Source: an uncultured Eubacteriales bacterium
GTDB taxonomy: Bacteria > Bacillota > Clostridia > Oscillospirales > Oscillospiraceae
Length of the DNA stretch: 46,235 bases
Assembly (NCBI GenBank): GCA_900553805.1
Contig: USEU01000008.1
Span: forward strand, 1-46,235
Reading direction: 5' to 3'
Below the pieces are notes generated by a model. The model made no database searches. It was not told the origin of the DNA and saw only the letters and a list, made by a program, of their open reading frames with translations. Below are positions 16,538-25,367 of this stretch, one piece after another (positions within the stretch are counted from its first letter, which is position 1; the number at the start of each line of letters is the position of its first letter). Position numbers and translations under genes: made by a program.

Positions 16538-17454
16538 TAATCGTCACCTCCCGCGGAGAACATCCAGGTCTTACTGGTGGCAAACAGGATCACGGTAAAC
16601 ACGCCAATGAGCAGGAAGGAAATGAACGCAATGGCGCAGGCATAGCTGAGCTTTCCGCTGCGGAAGGCATAGGTGTACATCAGGTACGACAGGAAGCAGG
16701 ACGAATTGCCCGGCCCGCCGTTGGTCAGCGCCAGCGCGGGGGTGACCACCTGCAAATTGGTGATGAGGGCCATCAGCAGGTTATAGAAGATGATGGGCGT
16801 CATGCAGGGAATGGTCACATTCCAGAAGCGCTGCCAGGAATTTGCCCCGTCGATCTCCGCCGCCTCCAGGTAGATCCGGGGCACGTTCTGGAACCCCGCC
16901 AGGAAGATGACAATGAGATTGCCGGAGAGCCATACGGTGATCAGCGCCAGAGATGGGATCACCAGCTGGGACGAGCCGATGAACATCACCTTTTTGATGC
17001 CCACCAGGCTGAGCAGATAGTTGAGCAGGCCGAAGTTGGTCTCATACAGCCAACTCCACCCGATGTACACCGCCATGGCGGGCAGCACATAGGGCAAATA
17101 GAACACTGCCCGGAAAAATCCGCGGGCAGGAATTTTCCGATTCAGAAGCAGAGCCACCACCAGCGAATAGATCATGCTGCCCGCCACTGCCAGCAGCGCG
17201 AAATATATGGTGGCCCAGATGGCATCCTTGAAATACGGATCCCGGTTAAAAAGACGGATGTAATTTTTCAGTCCCACCCACTGAGGGACGCCCACGCCCT
17301 CCCAGCGGAACAGGCTCAGGCCGAACACCGCCGCCAGGGGAATATAGGTAAGCACGATCAGACCGATGATGGACGGGATCAGGCACAGATAGGCCGTCCT
17401 GGCCTCACTTCTGAGCAGGCGGTTGGTCATCTTCTTTTTTCTCAAGCGGATCAC
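16537..17454 (-). CDS. Carbohydrate ABC transporter permease, MalF type
   Basis: 305-residue permease, six helices, with the EAA loop EAAEIDGANSWQRFWNVTIP near residues 195-215. Together with the MalG-type partner it forms the membrane channel for a sugar bound by the extracellular protein encoded upstream. The start is uncertain: a GTG at 17454, a TTG four codons in, or the ATG of MTNRLLRSEA eight codons in are all possible. A strong hairpin lies between it and the binding-protein gene. Confidence 0.93.
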   Translation of the reverse strand: MIRLRKKKMTNRLLRSEARTAYLCLIPSIIGLIVLTYIPLAAVFGLSLFRWEGVGVPQWVGLKNYIRLFNRDPYFKDAIWATIYFALLAVAGSMIYSLVVALLLNRKIPARGFFRAVFYLPYVLPAMAVYIGWSWLYETNFGLLNYLLSLVGIKKVMFIGSSQLVIPSLALITVWLSGNLIVIFLAGFQNVPRIYLEAAEIDGANSWQRFWNVTIPCMTPIIFYNLLMALITNLQVVTPALALTNGGPGNSSCFLSYLMYTYAFRSGKLSYACAIAFISFLLIGVFTVILFATSKTWMFSAGGDD

Positions 17455-17485
17455 CCCACTGTGTATCAGAGTATCAGGCTACGTA

Positions 17486-17514
17486 CAGGCGCCCGCCCTC
17501 CGGGCGGGCGCCTG
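17486..17514 (-). promoter_or_regulatory. Intercistronic hairpin between binding-protein and permease genes
   Basis: CAGGCGCCCGCCC pairs perfectly with GGGCGGGCGCCTG around a 3-base loop and lacks a following T-run. It likely stabilises or partly separates the binding-protein mRNA so that this protein is made in excess over the permeases. Confidence 0.7.
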
Positions 17515-17536
17515 AGGAGGCTGGAAGTATCAGAAA

Positions 17537-18877
17537 TTAGAAGCCTTCGAGGATATCACACAGGGCATCGTAGCTGCCGTTGATGGCCTCTTCAGCGGTC
17601 TGCTCGCCGGTCCAGACGGGGCCGAGGGCGGAGCGGAGCAGGTTGATGAACTCGTTGGTGTGCGGGGTGTAGTACCAGCAGGTGGACTGAGCGCACTCCA
17701 TGGCGTAGTCAACAACGGCGGCCTTGTACTCGTCGTGGTCGGGGAAGTTGGGGTTGTTGATCCACTTGTCGGTCAGCTCGGGGTCGGTGTAGTACTTCTC
17801 CAGGATGGGCATCCAGATGCCGGTGGCAATCAGGCTGTCCCAGCTGTTCTCTTCCTGCATGTACCACTTGATGAAGGTCATCGCCTCTTCGGGATGCTTG
17901 GTCTGGCTGAAGACGACCTGGGGGCCGCCGGTGCAGATGGTGACCTCTTCCTTCATCTTGGGCAGACGGGCAACGCCGTAGTTCAGGCCGATGTCATCAC
18001 GGGCGCTGGCCAGGCAGGTGCCCACGTTCCACGCGCCGCCGGTGGCCATGGCCACGTTGCCGGTAGCGATGGAGCGCTGAATGCCGTTGTCTTCCAGGCC
18101 GGCGTTGTAGGGCATCACATGGTCGACCAGGGTCAGATCGGCGACCTTCTGAATGGACTCGATGACGGCGGGATCGTTGATGGTGCATTCCTTGCCGTCC
18201 TCGCTGAACCAGCGGCCGCCGTTGGACAGTGCCCAAACCTCCAGCTGCCAGGTCCAGTTATCGACCACGCAGCCGTACTGCACGATGTTCTCGGAGTTGA
18301 AGTCGGGGTCGGCGGCGTTCTTGCCGTTGGCGTCCAGGGTCAGCAGCTTGGCGGTCTCAATGAACTCTTCCCAGGTCATGGCCTCGGTGGCAGAGGGATA
18401 CTCCACGCCGGCGGCGTCGAACATATCCTTGTTGTAGTACATGAACAGAATCTCGTTGGCGCCGGAGTAAGCAACGGGCTTGCCCTCGCTCTTGAAGGTA
18501 ACGGAATCCAGAGGAGCGGCATCGGCGCCGTCGTACATGCCGGAGATGTCGGCCAGCAGGCCCTTGTCAGCAAAGTCCAGGACGCCGTTCTCGTTCATAA
18601 TGCCGCAGTCGGGCAGCTGACCGGCGGCAGCCAGGGTGTTCAGCTTGGTGGTGTACTCTTCGTTGGGGATCGCCATGACTTCCACGATGATCTCGGGATG
18701 CTCTTCGTGGAACTTGTCGGCGACCGCCTGCACGCTGGCGGCTTCGTCGGGAGTGCCCCAGAAGGAGTAGGTGATGGTGACGGGCTCATCGGCAGCGGCG
18801 CTCACGCCGAAACCGGCAAACAGGCCCACGGCCAAAGCCAAGGACAGCAGCAGGGACATGATTTGACGCATTTTCAT
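17537..18877 (-). CDS. Extracellular sugar-binding protein of an ABC transporter
   Basis: 446-residue family 1 solute-binding protein with a signal peptide (residues 1-28: basic MKMRQ, hydrophobic core, AAA/ADE cleavage region). The mature part begins VTITYSFWGTPDE and has the typical hinge segment NEILFMYYNKDMFDAAGVEYP. It should bind an oligosaccharide, probably an arabinoside given the GH127 gene upstream, and hand it to the two permeases. Unusually, no cysteine occurs in or after the signal region, so there is no lipobox to anchor it to the membrane. AAAGGAAG precedes the ATG. Its codon use (GGC, CTG, AAG rich) suggests high expression. Confidence 0.93.
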   Translation of the reverse strand: MKMRQIMSLLLSLALAVGLFAGFGVSAAADEPVTITYSFWGTPDEAASVQAVADKFHEEHPEIIVEVMAIPNEEYTTKLNTLAAAGQLPDCGIMNENGVLDFADKGLLADISGMYDGADAAPLDSVTFKSEGKPVAYSGANEILFMYYNKDMFDAAGVEYPSATEAMTWEEFIETAKLLTLDANGKNAADPDFNSENIVQYGCVVDNWTWQLEVWALSNGGRWFSEDGKECTINDPAVIESIQKVADLTLVDHVMPYNAGLEDNGIQRSIATGNVAMATGGAWNVGTCLASARDDIGLNYGVARLPKMKEEVTICTGGPQVVFSQTKHPEEAMTFIKWYMQEENSWDSLIATGIWMPILEKYYTDPELTDKWINNPNFPDHDEYKAAVVDYAMECAQSTCWYYTPHTNEFINLLRSALGPVWTGEQTAEEAINGSYDALCDILEGF

Positions 18878-19052
18878 TGTTGAACTTCCTTTCTGAATTT
18901 GGTTTGTTATTTTGCAACAGCAACTTCCTGCTGCTGTTAACGACGGAATTCCTGCCTCCCGCTTTGCGGGGGGTGGCCGAGCACAGCGAGGTCAGGGGGG
19001 TGCGCCCGGATGAATGGGAGCGGCAGCTCCCTCATGGAGGGCGCCAAGGGGT

Positions 19053-20990
19053 TTACAGCGCGGCCTTCAGCCAGACGATCATCTCTCCCGGCTCCCGGTT
19101 GCACCAGAGGCCATAGGGGACGGCGGTGAGGGACTGGGGCCGGAAGGTGAAGCGGGGCGCGCCGTACAGGGAATTCTTTACGCCGCTGTCCAGCCGCTTC
19201 CCCTCAAAATGGAGGGTGGGCAGCGCGCCGGGCAGGCCCTCTGCCGGGCTGCCGGGCTGCACGGAGGCATTGGGATCGACGTACAGGTTGGGCAGCTCCG
19301 CGCCGTTGTCGGTCTGCTCCAGGCAATAGATGTAGGGGCCGTAGGCCAGGGCCACCTGCCCCGCGTCCGCCCGGACGCGGCCGCTGGCCGCCACCCAACG
19401 GGGGGCGAGCGTGCCGTTGACCGTCAGGGTCTGCTTTCCGGCGTAGGACACCGCCACCACCGCGTAGCCGTTCTCGATCACGGGAGCAATGGTCTTTCCC
19501 TCCAGGACGAACACCGGGTCCTTCCAGTAGTCCGGCACGCGGATGCGGATGGTAAAGGGCTGGGGCCGGTCGGTCTCGATGGTCAGGCGGATCGCGCCGG
19601 TCTGCATCAGGCTGGATTCCAGGCTCAGGCGTACCGCCGTCTCCCGGATCTTCGTATCCAACTGGGCGGAGATGAACTGATTGATGTAAATGGACTTTTC
19701 GTCCTGGGCGAAGATGTACTGCCCCACGGAGGCCAGCGTCCTTGCAATGTTCGCCGGGCAGCAGGCCACGCCGAACCAGCCCTGGCGCACAGGCATTACA
19801 TGGGCCATGGAGGTACCGGGCAGGCAATTATCCGGCCAGACCTCCAGGGGGTTGACGTAGAAATAGCGGTCGCCCTGGGCGGAGATGCCCGCCAGCACGG
19901 TATTGCACAGGGCCTTCTCCACGATGTCGTAATACCGGGCATCGCCGGTCAGGGCTGCCATTCGCTGGCCGAACATCATCAGCCCCACCGAGGCGCAGCT
20001 TTCGCAGTACATGCGGTCGTTGGGCAGATCGTAATCCGTGGTGAAGCGCTCCAGATGGCCGGAGGAGCCGATGCCGCCGGTGACGTACATCCGCTTCTGG
20101 GTGACGTTCTCCCACAGGGTACGGCAGGCGGCCTTCATATCCGCGTCGCCAAACTCCCGGGCCGCGTCGGCCATGGCGCTGTAAAGGTACATGGCCCGCA
20201 CCGCGTGGCCCTCTGCCGTGGTCTGCTGCACCGGGGGCACATGCTCCTGAGCGTAATTGGGGGTGTAGTCGGAGAATTCCGGGAATATCCTGTCCTTGCC
20301 GGTGACCTTCAGCTCCTCCATCAGGTAGGGAGCGCCCTTGCCGCGGACCTCCAGGAAATATCTTGCCATGTCGGCGTATTTCTTCTGCCCGGTGGCGCGG
20401 CTGAGCTTCATCAGTGCCAGCTCCAGCTCCGGGTGGCCGGGATAGCCGGGGTGCTTCCCCTGCCCGAATACCTGGCAGATCAGGTCCGCCAGGCGGCAGG
20501 CCACATTCAGAATTTTATCCTTGCCGGTGGCCTGGGTGTATGCCACAGCGGCCTCCATCAGGTGGCCCGCGCAGTACAGCTCGTGCCCCTCGGCCAGGTT
20601 GGTCCACTTCTTATCGGGATGCAGGACGGTGTAGTAGGTGTCCAGGTAGCCGTCCGGCTCCTGAGCCTTCGCGATCAGGTCGATCAGCTCATCCGCCGTC
20701 TGCTCGTACTGCTTTCCCTTGCCGCCGGCCAGGCAATAGGCCACAGCCTCCAGCCACTTGTAGGCATCCGTGTCGCAGAACACCGCGCCCTGGCGCTGGC
20801 CGCTGCTTTCGCCGGCGGCGACCCGGAAGTTTTCCACGCTGTAAGACTTTTCCACGCCGGGGATACGGTCGTTCAGCACCTCCCACTGGTAGGGCAGGAG
20901 CTTCTCGGCGACCACATCCGCATAGCGGCCGAAGAGCGGATCGGTAATCCTGATATTCTGCAATGCAGGCGTAATGATATTTTGCTTCAT
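19053..20990 (-). CDS. GH127 beta-L-arabinofuranosidase
   Basis: 645-residue enzyme matching GH127 over its full length: an (alpha/alpha)6 barrel with beta-sandwich domains behind it. In HypBA1 of Bifidobacterium the zinc ligands and nucleophile come from an ExC pair and a CC pair. Both are here: CESCASVGLMMF (near residues 330-340) and GVACCPANIARTL (near 405-415). The enzyme removes terminal beta-L-arabinofuranose from short arabinosides such as those on hydroxyproline-rich plant glycoproteins. There is no signal peptide, so it acts inside the cell on imported substrate. GGAGG precedes the ATG by 5 bp. It is the first gene of the operon with the binding protein, permeases and YesL, under a promoter with LacI-type operators. 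Confidence 0.93.
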   Translation of the reverse strand: MKQNIITPALQNIRITDPLFGRYADVVAEKLLPYQWEVLNDRIPGVEKSYSVENFRVAAGESSGQRQGAVFCDTDAYKWLEAVAYCLAGGKGKQYEQTADELIDLIAKAQEPDGYLDTYYTVLHPDKKWTNLAEGHELYCAGHLMEAAVAYTQATGKDKILNVACRLADLICQVFGQGKHPGYPGHPELELALMKLSRATGQKKYADMARYFLEVRGKGAPYLMEELKVTGKDRIFPEFSDYTPNYAQEHVPPVQQTTAEGHAVRAMYLYSAMADAAREFGDADMKAACRTLWENVTQKRMYVTGGIGSSGHLERFTTDYDLPNDRMYCESCASVGLMMFGQRMAALTGDARYYDIVEKALCNTVLAGISAQGDRYFYVNPLEVWPDNCLPGTSMAHVMPVRQGWFGVACCPANIARTLASVGQYIFAQDEKSIYINQFISAQLDTKIRETAVRLSLESSLMQTGAIRLTIETDRPQPFTIRIRVPDYWKDPVFVLEGKTIAPVIENGYAVVAVSYAGKQTLTVNGTLAPRWVAASGRVRADAGQVALAYGPYIYCLEQTDNGAELPNLYVDPNASVQPGSPAEGLPGALPTLHFEGKRLDSGVKNSLYGAPRFTFRPQSLTAVPYGLWCNREPGEMIVWLKAAL

Positions 20991-21003
20991 ACTGCCTCCA
21001 ACA

Positions 21004-21019
21004 TTAATCGTTTACTTAA
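21004..21019 (-). promoter_or_regulatory. Candidate LacI-type operator in the GH127 leader
   Basis: TTAATCGTTTACTTAA is an imperfect palindrome around CG, 14 bp before the GH127 start codon. It shares TCGTTTACT with the site before the lacI-type gene. Confidence 0.5.
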
Positions 21020-21054
21020 ATTGCGGGAAATTTCAGTGAAAAACGCCTTATTTG

Positions 21055-21068
21055 GGTAAACGTTTAAC
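21055..21068 (-). promoter_or_regulatory. LacI-type operator just downstream of the GH127 promoter
   Basis: It contains the perfect palindrome TAAACGTTTA, extended to GGTAAACGTTTAACC. It covers about +6 to +19 of the predicted transcript, a position where a bound repressor blocks initiation. Confidence 0.7.
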
Positions 21069-21080
21069 CTTTGTGCTTAT

Positions 21081-21109
21081 AGTATATCGCATCTCCTCTT
21101 GTTTGTAAA
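21081..21109 (-). promoter_or_regulatory. Promoter of the GH127 operon
   Basis: TTTACA (21109-21104) and TATACT (21086-21081) with a 17-bp spacer on the minus strand. Confidence 0.7.
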
Positions 21110-21163
21110 TTCGCAAAACGCTGTATTTTAGAAAAAGTTTTTGTTTATTATTCACAACGCCAC

Positions 21164-21192
21164 TTGCTTTTTTCAAAAAAATCGTTTACTAT
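21164..21192 (+). promoter_or_regulatory. Promoter and overlapping operator of the first LacI gene
   Basis: TTGCTT (21164-21169) and TACTAT (21187-21192) are 17 bp apart. The sequence AATCGTTTACTA overlaps the -10 box and matches the operator in the GH127 leader, which would give autoregulation. Confidence 0.55.
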
Positions 21193-21232
21193 AAGGACAT
21201 CCGTAACCGCAGAGATAAAGGAGGCAGTCCCT

Positions 21233-22282
21233 ATGGCGACGATTCGAGAGATCTCCGAAAAGGCGAACGTATCCATCGCCACCGTCAGCAAGGTGCTCAA
21301 TGGGAAGGGCAACGTCAGCGAGAAGACCCGGCAGATGATCCTGGACATTGCCCAGGAGCTGTGCTACCGCCCCAACCTGAACGCCCGCTATCTGAAATCC
21401 GGCCAGAGCAGGACCATCGGCATCATCACCGAAGATCTGACCGTTTTCAACGCCCCGGAGATCGTGGACGGCATTGCCGCCGCCTGCGACGACGCAGGTT
21501 ACAGCTATATTCTGGGCAATTTGCGCTTCTACAAGCGCTACGGCAACGGGCCCAAAGACCTGAAAGAGAGCACCGCCCTGGTCCACGCCGCGGTAAACGA
21601 TATGCTCTCCAAACAGGTGGACGGCATTATCTACATCGGCTGCCACAGCCATGTGGTGGTGTCGCTGTCCGAGCACAAGGAGGCAAAATTCGTCTGTGCC
21701 TACTGCATCAGTGAGGACGAGTCCATTCCCTCCGTCATTTATAATGATGAGCAGGCCGCCTCGGATGTGACGGAGCTGCTGATCCGGCAGGGCGACACCC
21801 GCATCGGCATGATCACCGGCCCCATAGAGAGCAGCAACGCTGCCAACCGCACCCGGGGGCACCAGCAGGCGCTGTTCCGCCACGGCATCCCCTACGATCC
21901 CTCCCTGACCCTGGTGGGCGACTGGGAACGGGACTGCGGCTTCACCCTGGGCGGGCAGCTGGTGCGCGCGGGGGTCACCGCCATCTTCGCCCACAATGAC
22001 CTGATGGCCCTGGGCGTGCTGGACTACTGCAACGCCAACGGCATCAACGTAGGCCGGGATCTGCGGCTGATCGGCTTCGACAACCGGGAGATCGCCTCCG
22101 TCTGCCGCCCCCAGCTGTCCACCGTGGCCCTGCCCCTGTTCGAGATCGGCCAGACCGCCGCCCACGAACTCATCGCCATCCTCGCCGGCTCCCCCCCCAC
22201 CCGCCACACCATCATGCTGGACTGCACCGTCATCGAACGCGAATCCACCAAGGGCGCAGAAAAGGAGCCCGCGGCTCTGTAA
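21233..22282 (+). CDS. LacI family transcriptional regulator (arabinoside locus)
   Basis: 349-residue repressor. The N-terminal helix-turn-helix and hinge are IREISEKANVSIATVSKVLNG (residues 3-24), followed by a periplasmic-binding-protein-like sensor domain (~60-340). The sensor shows typical features: GIITEDLTVFNAPEIVDGI, AIFAHNDLMALGVLDYC and LIGFDNREIASVCRPQLSTV. It is divergent from the GH127 operon, and matching half-palindromes lie in both promoters, so it most likely represses GH127, the transporter and itself until an arabinose-containing inducer binds. The start is the ATG behind AAAGGAGG; the frame extends 23 codons further upstream through the operator and is rejected. Confidence 0.93.
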   Translation: MATIREISEKANVSIATVSKVLNGKGNVSEKTRQMILDIAQELCYRPNLNARYLKSGQSRTIGIITEDLTVFNAPEIVDGIAAACDDAGYSYILGNLRFYKRYGNGPKDLKESTALVHAAVNDMLSKQVDGIIYIGCHSHVVVSLSEHKEAKFVCAYCISEDESIPSVIYNDEQAASDVTELLIRQGDTRIGMITGPIESSNAANRTRGHQQALFRHGIPYDPSLTLVGDWERDCGFTLGGQLVRAGVTAIFAHNDLMALGVLDYCNANGINVGRDLRLIGFDNREIASVCRPQLSTVALPLFEIGQTAAHELIAILAGSPPTRHTIMLDCTVIERESTKGAEKEPAAL

Positions 22283-22303
22283 AACAGTCTCAACCGCATA
22301 AAT

Positions 22304-22337
22304 CCGCCCGGCTTCCAAATGATTGGAAGCCGGGCGG
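22304..22337. terminator. Terminator hairpin between convergent genes
   Basis: CCGCCCGGCTTCCAA pairs perfectly with TTGGAAGCCGGGCGG around ATGA. It follows the LacI gene on one strand and the hydrolase gene (22388-24328) on the other. Neither side has a strong T-run. Confidence 0.65.
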
Positions 22338-22387
22338 TGTGATTTCCCGGTGGGGAGGTTCTCTCCGGGGGAGCTATCAGGGACTGA

Positions 22388-24328
22388 TCAGTCGGTGGAA
22401 TCGTCCGCGATGTAGACGTGCTTGACAAAGGCCAGGCCGCCGTTGACATTCAGGCCGTCCTTCTTTTTGCCGTTGATCTGGTCCAGTTCTTTATCGATGG
22501 GCAGGTCGGTGTTCAGCTTTTTCAGCTTCCAGGCCCAGTCGAATCTGGTTGGATAATCGCCGCAGTAGACCTCTCCGAAGGCATCGGACTCGATCTGCCG
22601 CTTTTCCTCCAGCCACTTGCCTGTCGCCGGGTCATACCAGCTCAGCTCATAGGTATCATAGGGCCGCAGGCCGCGTACGTGCACCCTGGGTGCATCCTTC
22701 TCGGAATAGCCCATGATCAGGTCGCGCTTTTGGGTCGCGGCGCAGGAGATCCAGCCCCGCCAGCCGCTGACCGCGCCCTGGAAATTGGGCGACACCAGCT
22801 CATCATCCGGGATCAGATCCTGGTAGCGCTTGCCCTCGGACAGCAGAAACTCCCGGACATACTGCACCATATAGGAGGCGGGGAAGGTCATGGTGTCCCA
22901 GATCTTCCAGGGTGTTTCCTCCGGGAGCACATTGCCGCTCCATCCGGCCTCGAAGCCGGCCAGAAGGCCCGCAAAAGCACCGTTCAGGGCGCTGCCCCAG
23001 AAGGAGGAACGGCAGTTCAGGTGATCCTCCACGCTGTTGACATTGCCGAAGAGCAGGGTCCTGTCCGTATTTTCGCCATCGCCATTGCGGAGCATGGTGA
23101 TGTGGCCGGAATAATAGGGTTCGCCGTTGATGGCGGGCACGGGATGCGCGTCGTTAAAAATATCGGTCAGCAGCCAATGGTACTGGTGGTCCCGCCAGTT
23201 GCCGGTCTGGTCAAAGGTTTTCCAGTGCTGCTCCTCCGGGCCGCCATAGGCTGTCTTGGTGGAGCCGGGGGCGTTGGTGCCCAGCAGGGTACCAAAGGGA
23301 GGCTGGCCATACAGGTCGATCATCAGATTGATGGGCTCGTTGAATTCCCGGGAATCGATGGTTTGCAGCTTGCCGTCGAAGTGGATGGGACTGAACAGAA
23401 TATTGTTCGCCTGATAGCGGGCGCTGAGATACTGAATATAACGGGTGTAGACCATGGGCCAATTATAATAGTATTTCCAGGTCTTGGAGGAGTCCCGGCG
23501 CAGCGCCTCCATAAACACGGTGATGCCGTGGTCATTCAGCCACTGCACCTTCTTGTCCAGTACTTTGAAGTAATCCGGGTTGATGCGGTCGTAATCCGGC
23601 ACCAGGTCCTCGTAGCCCTTGATCTTACCGGGGAAGAAGAACGGACGGCCGCCCTCGTTGTGCATATCCCGGGCAGAGGTATTGGGTGCGCCGCTGAGCC
23701 AGTCCTCCACGCTGCAGGTAGCCCAGGCGCCCCGGACATAGGTATCATGCTCATCGTCGATTCGGATGGTGGCGGGCTTGCCGTCGTTTGCCCAGGTGGG
23801 GAACGCCACGATGGTACCCACGGTATTATAGCCCTGCTTCAGCCGCTGCCGGGCCATATCCTTCATGGACATGTCCGGGCCAATGGGGCGCTCCTGCTCG
23901 TCGTCCACCCAGGGATACCGCCAGGACGCCAGTGCCCACCAGGTATCGCCCACCATAATATAGGGGGTACCGTCGGCATACTCCATGGCATGTCCATTCT
24001 CGGTGGCACGGATGATGCCCCGGCGGCAGACGTTCTGCTCCTTTTCCTCAGCGGTCCACTCAATGGCCTGGTAGGCACCCGAAATTCCGCTCAGTCCTGC
24101 ATCCGGGACAGACGCGCCGGTGGTATACGTCCAGGTGCCCGGGGCGGTGGCCGTCACACGGATGCGCCAGGTATCGCCGCCATCCCAGAAGCCGAACACC
24201 CGCTTACAGAAGTCCGGCCCCTCCAGCTGCGCCCAAACGGTAACATCGGTATAGGGGTTGTCATATTTCTCGGCGGCATGGAGTACGATCTCATGCACGT
24301 CCCACATATGGATAACAGCCTGTTTCAT
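22388..24328 (-). CDS. DUF5060/DUF4038 (apiosidase-like) glycoside hydrolase, paralogue 1
   Basis: 646-residue protein. An N-terminal DUF5060 beta-sandwich (residues ~1-95, with VHEIVLHAAEKYDNPYTD and TWRIRVTATAPGTWTYTT) precedes a DUF4038 TIM barrel (~105-480) and a C-terminal beta domain. E403 in AINGEPYYSG is a likely catalytic residue, and FMEALRRDSSKTWKYYY is a second conserved segment. DUF4038 includes GH140 D-apiosidase, so the substrate may be an apiose- or other furanoside-containing glycan; this is not certain. There is no signal peptide, implying intracellular action. AAAGGAG precedes the ATG, and an operator copy sits 27 bp upstream. It follows the kinase gene. Confidence 0.85.
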   Translation of the reverse strand: MKQAVIHMWDVHEIVLHAAEKYDNPYTDVTVWAQLEGPDFCKRVFGFWDGGDTWRIRVTATAPGTWTYTTGASVPDAGLSGISGAYQAIEWTAEEKEQNVCRRGIIRATENGHAMEYADGTPYIMVGDTWWALASWRYPWVDDEQERPIGPDMSMKDMARQRLKQGYNTVGTIVAFPTWANDGKPATIRIDDEHDTYVRGAWATCSVEDWLSGAPNTSARDMHNEGGRPFFFPGKIKGYEDLVPDYDRINPDYFKVLDKKVQWLNDHGITVFMEALRRDSSKTWKYYYNWPMVYTRYIQYLSARYQANNILFSPIHFDGKLQTIDSREFNEPINLMIDLYGQPPFGTLLGTNAPGSTKTAYGGPEEQHWKTFDQTGNWRDHQYHWLLTDIFNDAHPVPAINGEPYYSGHITMLRNGDGENTDRTLLFGNVNSVEDHLNCRSSFWGSALNGAFAGLLAGFEAGWSGNVLPEETPWKIWDTMTFPASYMVQYVREFLLSEGKRYQDLIPDDELVSPNFQGAVSGWRGWISCAATQKRDLIMGYSEKDAPRVHVRGLRPYDTYELSWYDPATGKWLEEKRQIESDAFGEVYCGDYPTRFDWAWKLKKLNTDLPIDKELDQINGKKKDGLNVNGGLAFVKHVYIADDSTD

Positions 24329-24354
24329 ATCTGGCTCCTTTCAAAGATCAAAAA

Positions 24355-24370
24355 ATGGAAACGATTACAT
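24355..24370 (-). promoter_or_regulatory. LacI/CcpA-type operator before paralogue 1
   Basis: ATGGAAACGATTACAT (plus-strand reading) matches the sites before paralogue 3 and the binding-protein gene except for one base. It also fits the catabolite-responsive cre consensus. No clear promoter accompanies it. Confidence 0.6.
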
Positions 24371-24405
24371 TTTTTCGTTTGCGGAAATCAGCCTTCCCCA
24401 CGTCC

Positions 24406-25302
24406 TCACAGTGTTTTCAGCAGCTCCGAATGGGCCACCTCTTCAAAGGTGGGAACAGAATCCGCAGCGCCGGGTCTGGTAACGGCAATGGCGCTGGCGG
24501 CGGTCGCCAGCCGGAGCGTCTGGGTGGCGTTCAGGCCGTCGCAGATGCCCTTGATAAAATAGCCGGTAAAGGTATCCCCTGCCGCCGTGGTATCCACCGC
24601 CTCCACCCGGCAGGCCTTCTGGAAGAAGGTCCCCTCGTCCGACAGATAGATGCACCCGGCCTTGCCCAGGGTGAGCAGCAGATTGGTTTTAGGATACAGC
24701 CTGCGCAGCTCCCGGACAATATCGTCCGGCTCGCTGCGGCCGGAGAGGCCGCCGCCCTCCACCTCATTCACAATGAGCCATGTCACCTTGTCCAGGGGAT
24801 AATTCCGCACCGTCTCCTGATAGGGCGCGGCATTGAAGGCAATGCGGAGTCCGGCCGCGTGCGCCCTCTCCATGATATAGGGGATCAGGTTAATCTCGTT
24901 CTGAAGGACCAGGATATCCCCCGGCGAGAATTGTGCCAGAACGGAGTCCACGTATTCCTCCGTCAGCTGCTGATTGGAACCGCCATAGAGCAGGATACAG
25001 TTCATCCCCTGCCTGTCCACCTGAATGATGGCGTGCCCGTTGGCTCCCTTACAGGTGCGCAGCAGCGAGGTATCCACCCCCTTGTCTTCCAGCTTCTTCC
25101 GCAGGAACTCCCCCTCCGGGCCAATGAATCCTGCATGGAAGACCTCTGCCCCCGCCTGGGCAATGGCAATGGACTGATTCAGCCCCTTACCGCCGCAGCC
25201 TGCCTGCATTGACAGGCAGTCCATGGTCTCACCGGGCTGGACGAAATGATCCACCTGGTAGACATAGTCGATATTACACGAACCGATATTCAAAACTTTC
25301 AT
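24406..25302 (-). CDS. PfkB family sugar kinase, ribokinase-like
   Basis: 298-residue kinase. The N-terminal GSCNIDYVYQVDHFVQPGET and GCGGKGLNQSIAIAQAGA match the ribokinase substrate-binding and first PfkB signature. The C-terminal DTTAAGDTFTGYF carries the catalytic Asp and the anion hole. It should phosphorylate a furanose or pentose released by the neighbouring hydrolases; ribokinase is the nearest type, but related members act on other sugars. GAGGTGACGAGCA precedes the ATG. It lies between paralogues 2 and 1 in the same transcription direction, with a GC-rich hairpin in the 65-bp gap to paralogue 2. Confidence 0.92.
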   Translation of the reverse strand: MKVLNIGSCNIDYVYQVDHFVQPGETMDCLSMQAGCGGKGLNQSIAIAQAGAEVFHAGFIGPEGEFLRKKLEDKGVDTSLLRTCKGANGHAIIQVDRQGMNCILLYGGSNQQLTEEYVDSVLAQFSPGDILVLQNEINLIPYIMERAHAAGLRIAFNAAPYQETVRNYPLDKVTWLIVNEVEGGGLSGRSEPDDIVRELRRLYPKTNLLLTLGKAGCIYLSDEGTFFQKACRVEAVDTTAAGDTFTGYFIKGICDGLNATQTLRLATAASAIAVTRPGAADSVPTFEEVAHSELLKTL

Positions 25303-25367
25303 TGCTCGTCACCTCGCATGATGGGAATTGGGGGCCGACACGCCGGCGCGCGCCGGCCCCGACGGCA

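Noticed and set aside
18878..19052. Separate promoter for the sugar-binding protein gene
   Set aside because: The 175-bp gap to the GH127 gene has GC-rich repeats and a small hairpin but no -35/-10 pair I could defend.
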